From contig JAEHOE010000053.1 in NCBI GenBank assembly GCA_016858145.1, positions 372,001 to 436,000 on the forward strand: 64,000 bases of DNA, given 5' to 3'. Source of the stretch: Edaphochlamys debaryana (taxonomy: Eukaryota > Chlorophyta > Chlorophyceae > Chlamydomonadales). Shown piece by piece: positions 21,110 through 32,077 of this stretch (its first letter is position 1; every line of letters starts with the position of its first letter). Below the pieces are notes generated by a model. It was not told the DNA's origin and did not search any database. It saw only the letters and a list, made by a program, of their open reading frames with translations. The translations under genes were made by a program, and so were the position numbers.

Positions 21110-22068
21110 TCATCGCGCCAGCATCATCTTGATAAAGGCATCGTACTGCACCTTCCCGCTGGTCTGTGGAGCGAGAGGACAGAGGCGGGTGGGCACAGGG
21201 CATCGCACTAGGAGTGCACCGTGCTGCCAGGCTCTGTAACCTGAGCACCGGCAGAGGGTCTGCAGGCCCGGATCCCTGGTCGCTCAATGCACAGTCCCGG
21301 CGCACGGGGGCTAGTAAGTTCCCGTATCAGCCTACCTGCGGGTCCGCCTCAGCAATCATCTCCGAAATCTCCTCAGGGCTGAGCTTCTCCCCCACGCTGG
21401 TCAGGACGTGCTTCAGCTCCGCCGTGGTGATAAACCCAGCGCCCGCCTTATCGAACACCTGTTAAGGGTACATGCGCACGGGGCGACTTTTAGGGGCGGG
21501 CTCTGGGCCCCTGGAGTGTCCCCGTTGCTGGCGCAGCGGTGAAGCCAGCAGTCATGTCATGCCTGCACCTCCCTCCCCTGCCCCCCCAGAACTCCCCACC
21601 TTCCACGCCGCCTTCAGGTCCTGCTCGTTGTCATACTCGCGAATGTCCCGCGACATGATCTTCTCAAACTCCTTGTAGTCCACCACGCCGCGGTTGTCGG
21701 GGTCGATGTCCTTCACGATGGCCTTAATTTCGGCTTCCGTTGGGGACTTGCCCAGCGCACGCAGCACTGTCCCTAGCTCCTTCGTCGTGATGAAGCCTGC
21801 AAAGCCGCATAGCACGGGAAATGGGCTGCGATCCAGGCCTTCCCGCCCTCGCTATTGGAAGCAGCTGCAGTAGCAGGCCCGCTGCTCGCCACCGTTCCTC
21901 ACCATCGCCATCGCTATCGAACCTGCACACGAACAGCACCGGCGAAGGAGCGGGGCAGCGAGGTGAGCGCGGCCAGCGCAACGCAAATCCAAACGCAAAC
22001 CCGCGCAGCTAGGCCGCAGCTTACAGGGTGAAAGCCTCCTTATACTCGGCGTAGCGATCCTCGGCCAT
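21110..22068 (-). CDS. Calmodulin-like EF-hand protein, 145 aa
   Basis: Five exons: 22025-22068, 21903-21922 (only 20 nt), 21600-21796, 21336-21458, 21110-21163. Phases close and give 145 residues, the usual calmodulin size. There are four EF-hand units. EF1 (17-28, DSDGDGFITTKE) is canonical, with D17, D19, D21 and E28. EF2 (53-64, [12 protein letters not shown]) has Arg at coordinating position 5. EF3 (90-101, [12 protein letters not shown]) has Ala at positions 3 and 5. EF4 (126-137, [12 protein letters not shown]) lacks the terminal Glu. So probably only EF1, perhaps EF2, binds calcium. Role inferred: a calcium-sensing or structural light chain. Calmodulin relatives of this type serve in flagellar dyneins and myosins, but I cannot name the partner. 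It is transcribed away from the helicase gene, sharing a short intergenic region. Confidence 0.88.
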
Positions 22069-22612
22069 GGTAGCGCTGGTTTGGACTAGAGCGAGCAGAG
22101 AGCGTTCAGAACAGGCAATCGGTGCAAGAGCAGTGGTGCTGCTAGAGCGTAACTTCGCGTTGTGTGCTCAAGGGGCGCCTGTTCAATATAAATTAAGTCT
22201 GGCGTGGTTCTGCAGCGAAGTGATGGCAGGTGGACTGCTGCATGGGGTCTGCGCTCCCTGTTCTCGAATTAGCAGTTTCAGTAGACGCCAGTGAACATAG
22301 ACGCACGCGAGTTGTCAGCGATGCACAGAGCCATCATATAGCGCTGCCCGACGAGTGGCCGTTTCCGTGTCGCACGAGCTTCCCAGAGCAGACGCGACCA
22401 CGAATGCGCCCATAGCTGCCTGGGATGGAGGGACGTCTCAAGGCGCTTGGCGGCGGGCAGGTGGGTCGTGGGCGAGGGGGAAGGTCTTCTCGGGGACACG
22501 CGGCGGCGGGGGCAAGTTGTGGTCGTGGCACCCACGGGGCGGCACGGTGGGCCCCCGTCGCTCACCTTGCCGTGCCGTTGCAGCGTCAGCCTGCTCGATT
22601 GTGTCAGAAGCC
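22069..22612. promoter_or_regulatory. Divergent promoter region between calmodulin-like and helicase genes
   Basis: About 540 bp between the ATG of the minus-strand calmodulin-like gene and the first usable ATG of the plus-strand helicase gene. Contains a TATAAAT on the plus strand at 22187-22193 in a locally AT-rich patch. An open frame in phase with the helicase extends left to 22355 but contains no ATG before 22613. Confidence 0.45.
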
Positions 22613-25600
22613 ATGCTTTGCCATATGCTGCATACCCAGCGCCTACCCCGTGCCATTCCCACACAGGTCCGTCCTGCCCCGTCACTCGGTCGTGGGAGGG
22701 CCGTAGCGCCACCGTGTGCCGCGGTCACGCCGCACCGCCGCTGCACCTCCGCACCCGGGCATGCGCCTGCAACTCCTCCTCCAGCGAGGCTCCACGCTGG
22801 CCCTACCCACAGCACCCGGCGTGCTGCTGACCTCTGGCGCAACAGACACGGGGCGATGTGGGTCGGGCCCGGGCTCTCCAACAGTCCACGCGCACGGCAA
22901 GCCCGGGCCGTCTTGACGGCAGCAACAGCGGCAGGGGCTGGGGGCCCGGCCTCTGAGCCCCCTGGTCCAGGCCCCAGCTCCTCCTCCGCTGCTGCCGCCG
23001 CCCCCAAGGCCCGCGGCCCGCCTCCAGCCATGCTCAAAGCTCTTGAGGAGCAGCGACGGATCATGCGGGAGCGTCAGGCGGCGGCGCAGGCTCAGCTAGC
23101 GGCGGCGGCGGCGGCAGGGCCGAAGGCGGGTCCTGGAGCACCGTCGCCGTCGCCGTCGGCGGGCCCTGCGCCAGGTCCGTCTCCTACGGGGCCTGCTGCG
23201 GCGCCTCCACCCCCCGGCTCAACCTCACCATCTGGGTCGGCCCCGCCAGGCCCTGGGGCGCAGGTCCGAAGCGTTGTGGCGCCAGCGGGGCCACCAGGCT
23301 GGCAGGCGGCCGGCGGTGCTCCCCCGGGCCCTGGGAGTGGCGCGGGACTGGGCCCCGGTCAGGGCGTGGGGCCTGCTGGGCCACTGGCGGTGGGGCCTTC
23401 GGGGTCGGGACAGGGCCTGCAGGGCTCAGGGTCGGGTCCACGGCAGCCCAGTGCCCAGCCCGGAGCGCTAGGGGCAGTGACAACCGGGCCCTTTGGGCTC
23501 GGCCCAGGCCCTGGAGGCTCCCGGACGGGGACGGCCCCGGGGCCTGGCACGGGGCCCTGGCAGCCGGGGTCCACTGCAGGCCCAGGCGGGGCCCCCCCTT
23601 GGCAGGCGGGGCCTGGGCTGGGGCCGGGGCCAGGGGGCTGGGCTCAAGGACAGGGGCCACCACCAGGCCCACGGCCGGGCATGGGGCCTGGGCCCGCTCC
23701 CGGGCACCTGGGACCCGGGCCTGTGCCTGGCTGGGGCCCAGGCCCAGGGCCGCTCCCTCCTGGAGGGGCTCCTGTGGGGCCAGGGCCAGGGCCACGCTAC
23801 GGCCCCGCCCCGCCGGGCGCTCAGCAGGGGCCCATGAGGTCAGGTCCCCCCCCGCACGGCGCCCCAGGGCAGGGCCCTACGGCGCAAGGCCCCCCACCCC
23901 CGGGTACATGGCAGGGCGTCGTGCCGAACCAGGGACCCCGCCAGGCGGGCCCAATGCCTAGCGCCGTGGGCCCTGTCGGGCCCCAGCCGGTGGGTCCGCC
24001 GCCGTCTGTCATGGCACCGGGACCGGGGCCCGGGCCTCGGGCGCCACCGCAGCCGGGGAGCCCTGCAGCTTGGCCTGCCCAATCCGCAAGCCCGCCGCCG
24101 CCTGGGGTGCTGCCAGCGGCTCTTCGGTCTGGAGCAGGGCCCCCGGCTGCGTCGGGGCCTCCCCATGGTGTAGCGTCGGTGCCGCCGCCAGGGCCCTCGC
24201 CCCCGCCAGCAGCGCGACGGGCAGCGCCGGCGCCCTCCAGCGGGATGCCCCTGCCGGACCTGCTTCCAGGGCTTAGTAAGAAGGGCCGTACGGCACGCAA
24301 GACCGTTTCCTCTGGCGGGGCCACCACCGTCGTCGGCAGCACACGCAGCCGCCGCGACGGCTCGGATTCTGGGTCCGATTCTGACGACGGCGCTGGCGGT
24401 TTGGTGGTTGGCAGCACTCGGACCGCCAAGGCTGCGTTCATTGATGGTCCGGCTCCGTTGTTGGAGAGCCGAAAGCAGCGGCGCGGGAACCAATCGGGAC
24501 AGGGTCAGGAGCTGCAGGCCTCCACTTCGTACGGCGGTGGCCTGTTCGTACCGCCTGCTAGCCCGCAGTACGGCGGCGGGTACGGCTCCGGATCGACGGC
24601 CGCGGCGGCGGACACAGCCGGCGCCGCCAGCACTGGTGGCATCTTCGCCGCCGGCTTTGGCGTTGCGCCCAGCCCTCCGCCGCGTCGAGCCATCCCCAGC
24701 TACCCTCCTGCCACGTCACCTACCGCTTCTGCCATGGCGGCGTCAGGCGGGAACACGACCGGTGAAGCAGAGGCCGCTGCACCGGCGGCGGCGGCGGCAC
24801 CGCCAGCGGCTGCCAAGAAGGTGGCGAGGAAGCCCACGTGGCTGACGTCATTCGTCAAGGCCAAGATGGCGGTGTCAGGCGGCGGCGGCGGCGCGGCGGC
24901 GGCGGCAGCGGAGGCGGAGGTGGCACCCAAGGGCCCGTCGGTTGACATGCAGGCGCAGGCGGAGGCGATGGTGCAGGCGGCGGCGGCGCAGCCGGCATCG
25001 GAGTTGGGGTCCGCTGTGACAGGTGCGGGGCTTATACAACAGATTCTAAGCTGGCTTTGCCGGCAGGCTTCGGGCCGTCCCGAGACCCTATTAAACCTCC
25101 GGCCCTGGATCTCATGCGAACGAGCTCTGTGGTCTATTGTCCGCAGATCTGGTCGTGCCGCTGCCGCAGTGGGCGAAGCGCTTGGAGGACGGAGTGCGGG
25201 TGTGGCTTCAGCGTTGGGGTCATGGGCGTGGGCGCCGGAGACTGGGCCAGAGCGGACAGGAAGGAGTCATGTTGCCTGCTTGCGCGCCTGTCCCTTTATA
25301 GCTCGCTATCGAACGCTGAATCTGCTCTCCTGCTACCCGTCGTCAGGCCGAGCAAGCTGCAGAGGCCGCAGCGCTCCGCGCGCTCTACACGGGTGGCTCC
25401 CTGCGGCGACTGCAGCGGGAGGGCGTCGTACTGACTGGCCTGACGGCCGTACCAGCCGGCCGGCTGTACCGCTCCGTACTGTGGCGCTTTTCCGTACGCT
25501 CGGGAGGGTCGCTGCCGTACCACAAGTTCAGGCCCGGCGGTAGCGTTATCCTCACGCCGTTTGGGCCCGGCGGGGAGAGCGCGTCGCGCCCAGGCCCCGG

Positions 25601-28600
25601 CGGCGGGGGCAGAGGGCGTGACGGGAGGGGCGACGGGGGAGAGGCTGAATCAGACTCCCTGCTGCCGGAGAGCGGCGTTGAGGCAGTCGTGACCGAGGTG
25701 AGGAGTGCGGAGGTTGGGGCGGCGGCGGCGGCTGGAGGGCCATCAGGTGCCCGAAGCTTGCCTGCTGTATGCTATTTGTGAGGTCTGCTCGCTGTCCTGC
25801 AAGAGGCTCTGCAAGCGCATTGCTGAAGGCTGCAGCGAGTCCCACCCTCTGACGCGCCCCCGGCCCTCCCTCGCCCTCCCCGCTCCGCAGGCGGCCAGGG
25901 ACCACCTGACCCTCGCCCTAGACGTGCGGGCGCACGAGACCTTCCAGGTGCGCGTGGGAACGGACAGCACAGGGCAGGTGGTTGACACCGCCACAGCACA
26001 GTGCATCTGTGCCGGTGTGACCTCTACAATCGCCGCGGCCCCGGGCGGACGTTTGGGCGCTCCCGACTTCGATCCAGGCCCTAGCAACTCCTTCCCATGC
26101 CTAGGGTTGCGCCTGGGGCTAGACACGCGGGCGTCTAGTCTATGTCAGAAGGCTAGTTCTAGTAGAGAATATTTAGACTAGTGTAGAATCTAAAGACGGG
26201 TAGGCGGCCCCGTCGACATTGTCTACTAGTATTCTAGCTAGAACCGTCTAGGGCTAGTTCTAAAATCTAGTGTCGGCGCAACCCTACCCATGCCCCCCCC
26301 CTCAGTCCATGGTGGATGCGGAGGGCGGCGGCGCGGCCTCCCCCGCCTGGCGCCTGGACCAGTGGGTGCGGGACACCACCACGCGCCGCCACCTGGACGC
26401 CCTGCGCCGCCTGGCCAAGTGGGCGGAGCAGGGTGAGGGGCGGAACGAGGGGGGAGAGGAGGGGGGCGGGAGAGCGTGTGTGTGTTTCGGGGGGCACGGC
26501 CCACGGTCCCATCGACATCGACACCATGCCTTTACCGCGCCCCTCGCTCCCGCCCTCCCCGCAGTCGGCCCTTCGCGCCTGGGCGAGGCGCGTGTGCGGG
26601 CGGTGCTGGCCGGCTCCCGCTCCGCCCCCGTGCTGGCCGCCATGCCGCCCGAGTGGGTGGCAGAGGTGCGTGCCTGCGGGCCGGGCGGAAGGGCAGAGAG
26701 ACAGAAACAGAAGGGCAGGGGCGGGTTCCGCGGCATGCCTCCAGCCGGGCCTTGCTTGGCATCAGCCCGGGGCATGCTTGCTTCCCCGCGCACCGTATCC
26801 TGACCTTCCGCGCCCCACCCAACCGCCCTGCAACTGCCGCGACCAGGCCGCCTGGCGCGACGACGCCCGCGCAGCGCTGGGCGCCTTCCCCGGGCTGAAC
26901 CCCTCGCAGCGGCGGGCGGTGGCGGCGGCGCTGTCCCGCACCGTGACGCTGTGGCAGGGGCCGCCCGGCACCGGCAAGACGCGCACGCTCATGGCCCTAA
27001 TCGAGGTGCGGTCTGCGTATGGAACCGGGCCGTGTCGGTATGAAGAAAGACCGACTCTAGCTGCCCCCCGCGCGCTGACCCTCGCTGACCTCCGCATCGC
27101 CCATACATGCCCCGGCCGCCCGCTCCGCTCCACACAGGTGCTGGTCCGGGTCCGCAACGCCGACCCGGCCCTGCCCAAGGCCCGCGCGGGCGCCTTCCCC
27201 GCCTCCGGGTCCACCACCGCCGCCGCCGCGGGCGGCCGCTTCGCCGCCATGGGCCCCGTGCTGGCAGTGGCAGACACCAACGCGGCCGTGGACAACATCG
27301 TGGAGGGGCTGGCGGGGCGGGGCATCAAGTGCGTGCGCCTGGGGCCCGCGGCCAAGGTGCGACGGGGCTACGGCGACGACCCGTATGAGCTTGCTTAGCG
27401 CGCGTGTGCTAGCTAGCGTAGGTGCCCGCCGCGTGGTTACAACGGCCGCGCGCTGTTCAAACCGTCCCCCTAACCGTTCCTCGTCTTCCCCAACAACCCC
27501 AACCCCAGGCTCGCGACGCGGTTCGCCACCTCACCTTGGAGGCACAGTCGGAGTCCACTCGGGCGGGGAAGAAGGCCGTGGCTCTGCGCGCCGCAGCCCT
27601 GGAAAAGCAGGACCGTTGGCGCAGCGCGGCCGGCGGCGGCGGAGGAGGATACAACGGTCGTAACGGTAACCGCAACGGTGGCGGCAACGGTCGCGACGGC
27701 GCGGGCGCGGCGGCGGCGGCGCTGCAGGAGGCGCGGCGGGAGCTGGAGCAGGCGGAGGCGGCGCTCCGGGAGGCGGCGGTGGGGGTGCTGGCGGCGGCTG
27801 AGGTGGTGGTGTGCACCTGCACCACTGCGGGAGACATGCTGCTGGAGGGCCGGTAAGTGGGGACTCAGTGCGTGTAGGAAGAGCATGGGACTGATTCTTC
27901 TGATCTAAACATTGACTGGGAGCAGGGTTCCTGACTGGACGCTGGACGCTGGCGCATCGTCTTGGTGGAAAGGGTAGGGCCACGCATCCCGCTACCCTTG
28001 CCGCAACCAGCTTGCTCCCTCATGCCTTCCTCCCTCTGCATCACGCCCGCCTACCCTTGCTGCCTGTTGTTGATACACGGCAAGGGCGTCAGCCGTGCAG
28101 ACTAGTCCGGGCCGTTGGCCAAAGGGATAGGTGTCCAGTGCGGCGCGCACAGAGCGAAGGGCTGTGCGCACTGCACTGGACACCCATCCCCTTTGCCCAT
28201 GGCCCCAATTAACCTGCACGGCTGCTGACCTTGCCGTGTTACAACAACAAGCCGCACCCTCAACAGGCCTGCACTTCTACTGTCACCTCAGCCCTGCACG
28301 CCTGTCGCTCTCTTCCCCCCGCCTCCCGTCTCCGCCTTCTCTTCCCAGCCCTCCCTGCCCTCCCTGCCCTCCCTCCCTGCCGCCCCGGCCCATACAAGCC
28401 CATCGTCAGACAGCCCCTGCCGCCTCCCACCGTTCTTACAACCTCTAACCTTTCACTCCCTTCCCTCCATCACCCTCCTCCCCTTCCCCACCGCCCCAGC
28501 CCCTGGCGCTGTGTGGTGGTGGACGAGGCCAGTCAGGCCACGGAGCCCTCAGCCCTGGTGGCGCTGACCCGCGGGGCGGCGTTCGCGGTGCTGGCGGGCG

Positions 28601-31585
28601 ACCCCCGGCAGCTGCCGCCCACGGTCATCAGCGAGGAGGCGGTGGCGGCGGGGCTCAACGTGACGCTGTTCGAGCGGCTGGAGAAGGAGGCGGGTGCGTG
28701 GCGGGGGAGAGGTCGCGGGTTTGTGTGCGGGAAGCAGAGGGCGGGCGCCCGGTGGAGAAGGAGGCGGGTGCGTTGCGGGGGAGAGGGTGCGGGTTTCTGT
28801 CTGGGCATCAGCAGGTTGACTGAGATCATAGAATGAGGCGCCGGCGCGTGGGACTGCAGGGCTGGCAACGTCCTCCGTTCCTCCCAGCCAAGCTGGCCGT
28901 GCTCCCAAGCCCCGTCCCCCCAACGGTTTTGCCCCCACAACCACCCGCAGGCGTTCTGCCGCTGCTGCTGGACACGCAGTACCGCATGCACCCGGGCATC
29001 GCCGAATTCCCCTCGGCCTTCTTCTACGGAGGCCGGCTCAAGGACGGCGTGGAGGCGGCCGACAAGCCCCCGCCCAAGGTGCGTGCGGGGTTGGAAGATG
29101 GTGGTGGTGCGGGGTGTGGTCGACTGCGGTTGGGCAGTCTGCTCTCGCTGTGTGTTATTGTGTGATGACGCTGCTCATGGTCATCCTGCGTTCCTTTGCC
29201 TCGGCTTCGCCCTGCAGGGTTTCCCCTGGCCCAACAGCAGCAAGCCCTTGGCCGTCGTTCAGGTGAGCCTGGGTGGCAGGAGCTGGGGCTTCTCTGGGTT
29301 TCCTTATTTAGCTCTGTGGGTTCTCGGGGCTGGCGCACTTCCCCATCCCGCCCCCGTCATCTCCGCCCTTGCTGCCGTTCACTTCCTTCGGCTTCAGGTG
29401 ACCGGGAGCCGTGAGGAGACCTCGGGCAACACCTTTGAGGTGCCCGCCTCCCTCGCGGCCAGCCCGCCGTCGCCAACGCTCACGCCACGTGGCGCAAAGC
29501 CCTCTGCCAAGCCCGACAAAGGCTCCGATCCTGGATCTGGTTCTGGATCTGCGGAGCGCTCGTCGTACCGCAACCCCGCCGAGGCCCTGGCGGCGCTGGC
29601 CATCACCAACCAGCTCCTGGCAGCGGGTGGGTGCTCAAGCGGGCTTCCTGGCCGACCGGAGTGAAGTGGTTGCTGAAGAGGTTTGAAGTCCATGGAGTCT
29701 ATGTGCGGTGTACGGACTGACAGAGACGCGGACTCACAGAGCAGTGCCCGAGAAGACGGAGACTTGCCGGTTGCCTGAAAGCCCCTCACCCGACCGTCCG
29801 GGGTCTGCCCCGCATGGCCCGCTACCCCCCAACTCTTGACCAGCGACTCTCTTTGCCTGGCAATGCCGCAGGTGACGTCAGCAGCGCTGCCATCCTCACG
29901 CCGTACCGTGGCCAGGTGAGACCGGGGGTCGGAGTCTGGGGGCCACGAGGTATGGGCACTGTAGCATGCACCAGCGCTTCGCGTAGGGGGAAGAGGTGGT
30001 ACAGGAGTGGGTGCTCTACATGAACATCAGCCCGGGGCCACTCCGCCCAGCTGACCCCTCGGTCCGACGGTCCGGTCAGCTCGCCCTCTCGACTCCTGGT
30101 GCCCCCTGCCCAGGTCCGCTTGGTGGAGGCCCTTGCGCGGCAGAAGGGTCTGGAGGCGGCCTGGGCGGCGCAGGGCCTCTCCGTAGAGGTGGCCACCGTG
30201 GACGGCTACCAGGTGGGCAGGGCGAGTGGGCAGGGCGAGGGGAGGGGTGTGGAAGGGGCTTTGGCTGTGTGGCTGCTGGCGCGCGGGCCCCGCCTGTCCT
30301 GAGACGAAAGCATCTCCGAAATGCATCTGTCTGGGACAGGCTCGGCCGTGTGCTAGGCCGTGTGCTCGCTCATGTGGGGACTCGGTGCTTCTTCGGAGTG
30401 AGCATCTCATGTGAACCAGCCTGCTTGCCGACAGCTCTTGTCCTCACGCCCTCGTACCCCTATTCGCACCGCAGGGTCGGGAGGCGGACGTGGTTGTGTT
30501 CAGCGCCGTGCGGTGAGCGCAGGGGGCCTTTTGATACGCCGCTGTGTACACGGAGTCAGTTGCAATTGCTTTGCTGGCGGCGGGTTCTCATGTGATGAAG
30601 GCGGCCTGCCGCTGAGCATATCCCACCCGTCCCACCCCTGCACCTCTCAACTGCCGCTAACCTTCCTAACTCCCAACTTCCAACGCCCAACTCCCAACCG
30701 CCAACCGCCCGTAGCTCCAACGACCGCGGCGCCGTGGGCTTCCTGTCCGACTCGCGGCGCATGAACGTCGCCATCACGCGGCCCCGCCGGGGGCTGGTGG
30801 TGCTGGCGGACGGTCCCACACTCACCCGGGGGTCACGGGACTGGGCCACGTACCTCAAGTGGGCGCGCTCACAGGTAAGGGGGGGGGGGCTGTTGGGGCC
30901 CGTGGGGTGCGCCAGTGAAACTGAAGAAGGGCACCGCGGCTGGCTGCGATACGGCTGGGGCTGCCCAAGCCCTGCAACTCTAAACCTTATGTGCACGGTG
31001 TGCCCCCATCCTCAGTCGCTCGGCTATGATGCTGACGCCCTGTCGCTCCCTTGACGCCCCTCCCGTGAACCGCTCGCCCAGGGAGCGATGGTCCAGGACG
31101 GTGACGTCATGGACCTGCAGCGGGCCCTGGCGCCCGGGCCTGGGCCTGGGCTGGGCCCACGGGCCTCCCCTGATCTAGCCGGTGGCTGGAGTGATGAGGA
31201 CAGTGATGAGGACAGCGATGAGGAGGAGGGCGGAGCGAGCGGCAGCGGGGGCGCGCGCAAGGGGGCGGCGGCTCTAAAACGCGGTGGCAAGGCGTTGACA
31301 GGCGCAGCTTCTGGGGTGAAGAGTCGGGGAGATTCGGAGGAGGACGAGGCGGAGGAGCAGGAGGAGGCGCCGACGCTCAAGCCGCGAGCTGCGCGAGGCA
31401 GGTCGGCGGCGGCTGTTGCTGCTGCAGCCGCCGCAAGGGCAGCGGCGGAGGCACTCGAGAGCTCGGAGCTGGAAGAGGAGGAGGAGCGTGCTTTGCAGGC
31501 GGGGGCGCGCGCAGGGAGGGGCAAGGCTGGGGCACGCAAGCGGAGCACCAGCAGCGCCGGCGTGGGGCGGACCGCCACCGGGTAA
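22613..31585 (+). CDS. SF1B DNA/RNA helicase, SMUBP-2/IGHMBP2-like, with long Gly/Pro-rich N-terminus
   Basis: Eighteen exons, about 1751 residues: 22613-25022, 25147-25193, 25347-25697, 25891-25947, 26306-26432, 26565-26665, 26847-27005, 27138-27356, 27509-27852, 28500-28693, 28951-29078, 29218-29262, 29398-29626, 29872-29915, 30114-30212, 30475-30512, 30715-30874, 31082-31585. Helicase motifs: I GPPGTGKT (1069-1076), Ia/Ib VLAVADTNAAVDNIVEGL, II VVVDEAS (D1280, E1281), III GDPRQLPPT (1305-1313), IV QYRMHP (1346-1351), V VDGYQGREADVVVFSA, VI RRMNVAITRPRR. The segment before motif I (SLRRLQREGVVLTGL) matches the SMUBP-2 N-terminal barrel. Exon 1 encodes a basic, Ser/Arg/Pro-rich start that could be an organelle transit peptide, then about 500 residues of collagen-like GP-rich sequence. 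The C-terminal tail is acidic and Ala-rich. The end of exon 2 is uncertain: GGA|GTGCGG chosen, CGG|GTGTGG also possible. Confidence 0.88.
26094..26294. mobile_element. 185-bp hAT-type MITE with 8-bp target-site duplication
   Basis: Lies in intron 4 of the helicase gene. The element (26102-26286) has perfect 12-bp terminal inverted repeats, TAGGGTTGCGCC at 26102-26113 and GGCGCAACCCTA at 26275-26286. It is flanked by perfect 8-bp direct repeats CCCATGCC at 26094-26101 and 26287-26294. An 8-bp duplication and TAGGG-type ends are the signature of the hAT superfamily. The interior is AT-richer than its surroundings, full of CTAG motifs and partly self-complementary, with no coding capacity, so it is a non-autonomous MITE. 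Confidence 0.88.
28065..28249. mobile_element. Intronic palindromic foldback/MITE-like element
   Basis: In intron 9 of the helicase gene. It is a near-perfect inverted repeat of about 185 bp. The ends are TGTTGTTGATACACGGCAAG at 28065 and its near reverse complement ending at 28249 (TA/AT differ). Inner arms include AAAGGGATAGGTGTCCAGTG pairing with CACTGGACACCCATCCCCTT, closing on a short GC-rich loop near 28142-28160. No target-site duplication was clear. Confidence 0.75.
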
Positions 31586-32077
31586 AGACCAGGTCATATT
31601 CCCGCATCGGACGGAGGTCTTGTGAGGGGTGTGAGGCAGGGTACCGTAGTAGACCGGCAAAGGGGAACCGGAAAGCGAGGGAGGGGAACGGAAGGGAGGC
31701 GCGCTGGCTTGGGTTGCGAGCGGTGAGAGCGGGGCAGGGCGGGTCGGCAACGGTAGGGGTGCCACAGAAAGGGAGGCCGCAAGAGACCGCAAGGGACATG
31801 GGAGGGACGATCCGTCAATCCGTGCACCGTGTATGGCCAGATGCAGCAGTTTGGCAACCAGCGCGTTGTGGCTTAAGCTCGTTCAAGTCTAAGTCTACGT
31901 TGCATCATCTCACGACTGCACTCTCTCGCCAAAGACGCCAAACATGCATCCAACTTTTTTGCTACGCCGCAAGGCCGCTAAGCAGGCCGGCGGACGTTAA
32001 CCACGCTCTTTTTTTTACTCATTTATGGACATACCGCGAGGTAGTCGGATCTCTACGCTGAAAGGCACTGATCGGCG
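31586..32077. other. Helicase 3' UTR and kinase 5' flank
   Basis: About 490 bp between two plus-strand genes. I found no TGTAA in the plus orientation, so the helicase transcript end is undefined. A T-tract lies near 32009-32016. Confidence 0.4.

Noticed and set aside
22355..22612. N-terminal extension of the helicase frame
   Set aside because: The frame is open but begins with GTG and has no ATG before 22613; nuclear genes start at ATG. It is 5' UTR or promoter unless an upstream exon exists.
25023..25543. Continuation of the helicase first exon to 25543
   Set aside because: Reading through gives low-quality sequence, while splicing at 25022 and 25193 recovers VVPLPQWAKRLEDG and the SMUBP-2-like barrel in frame.
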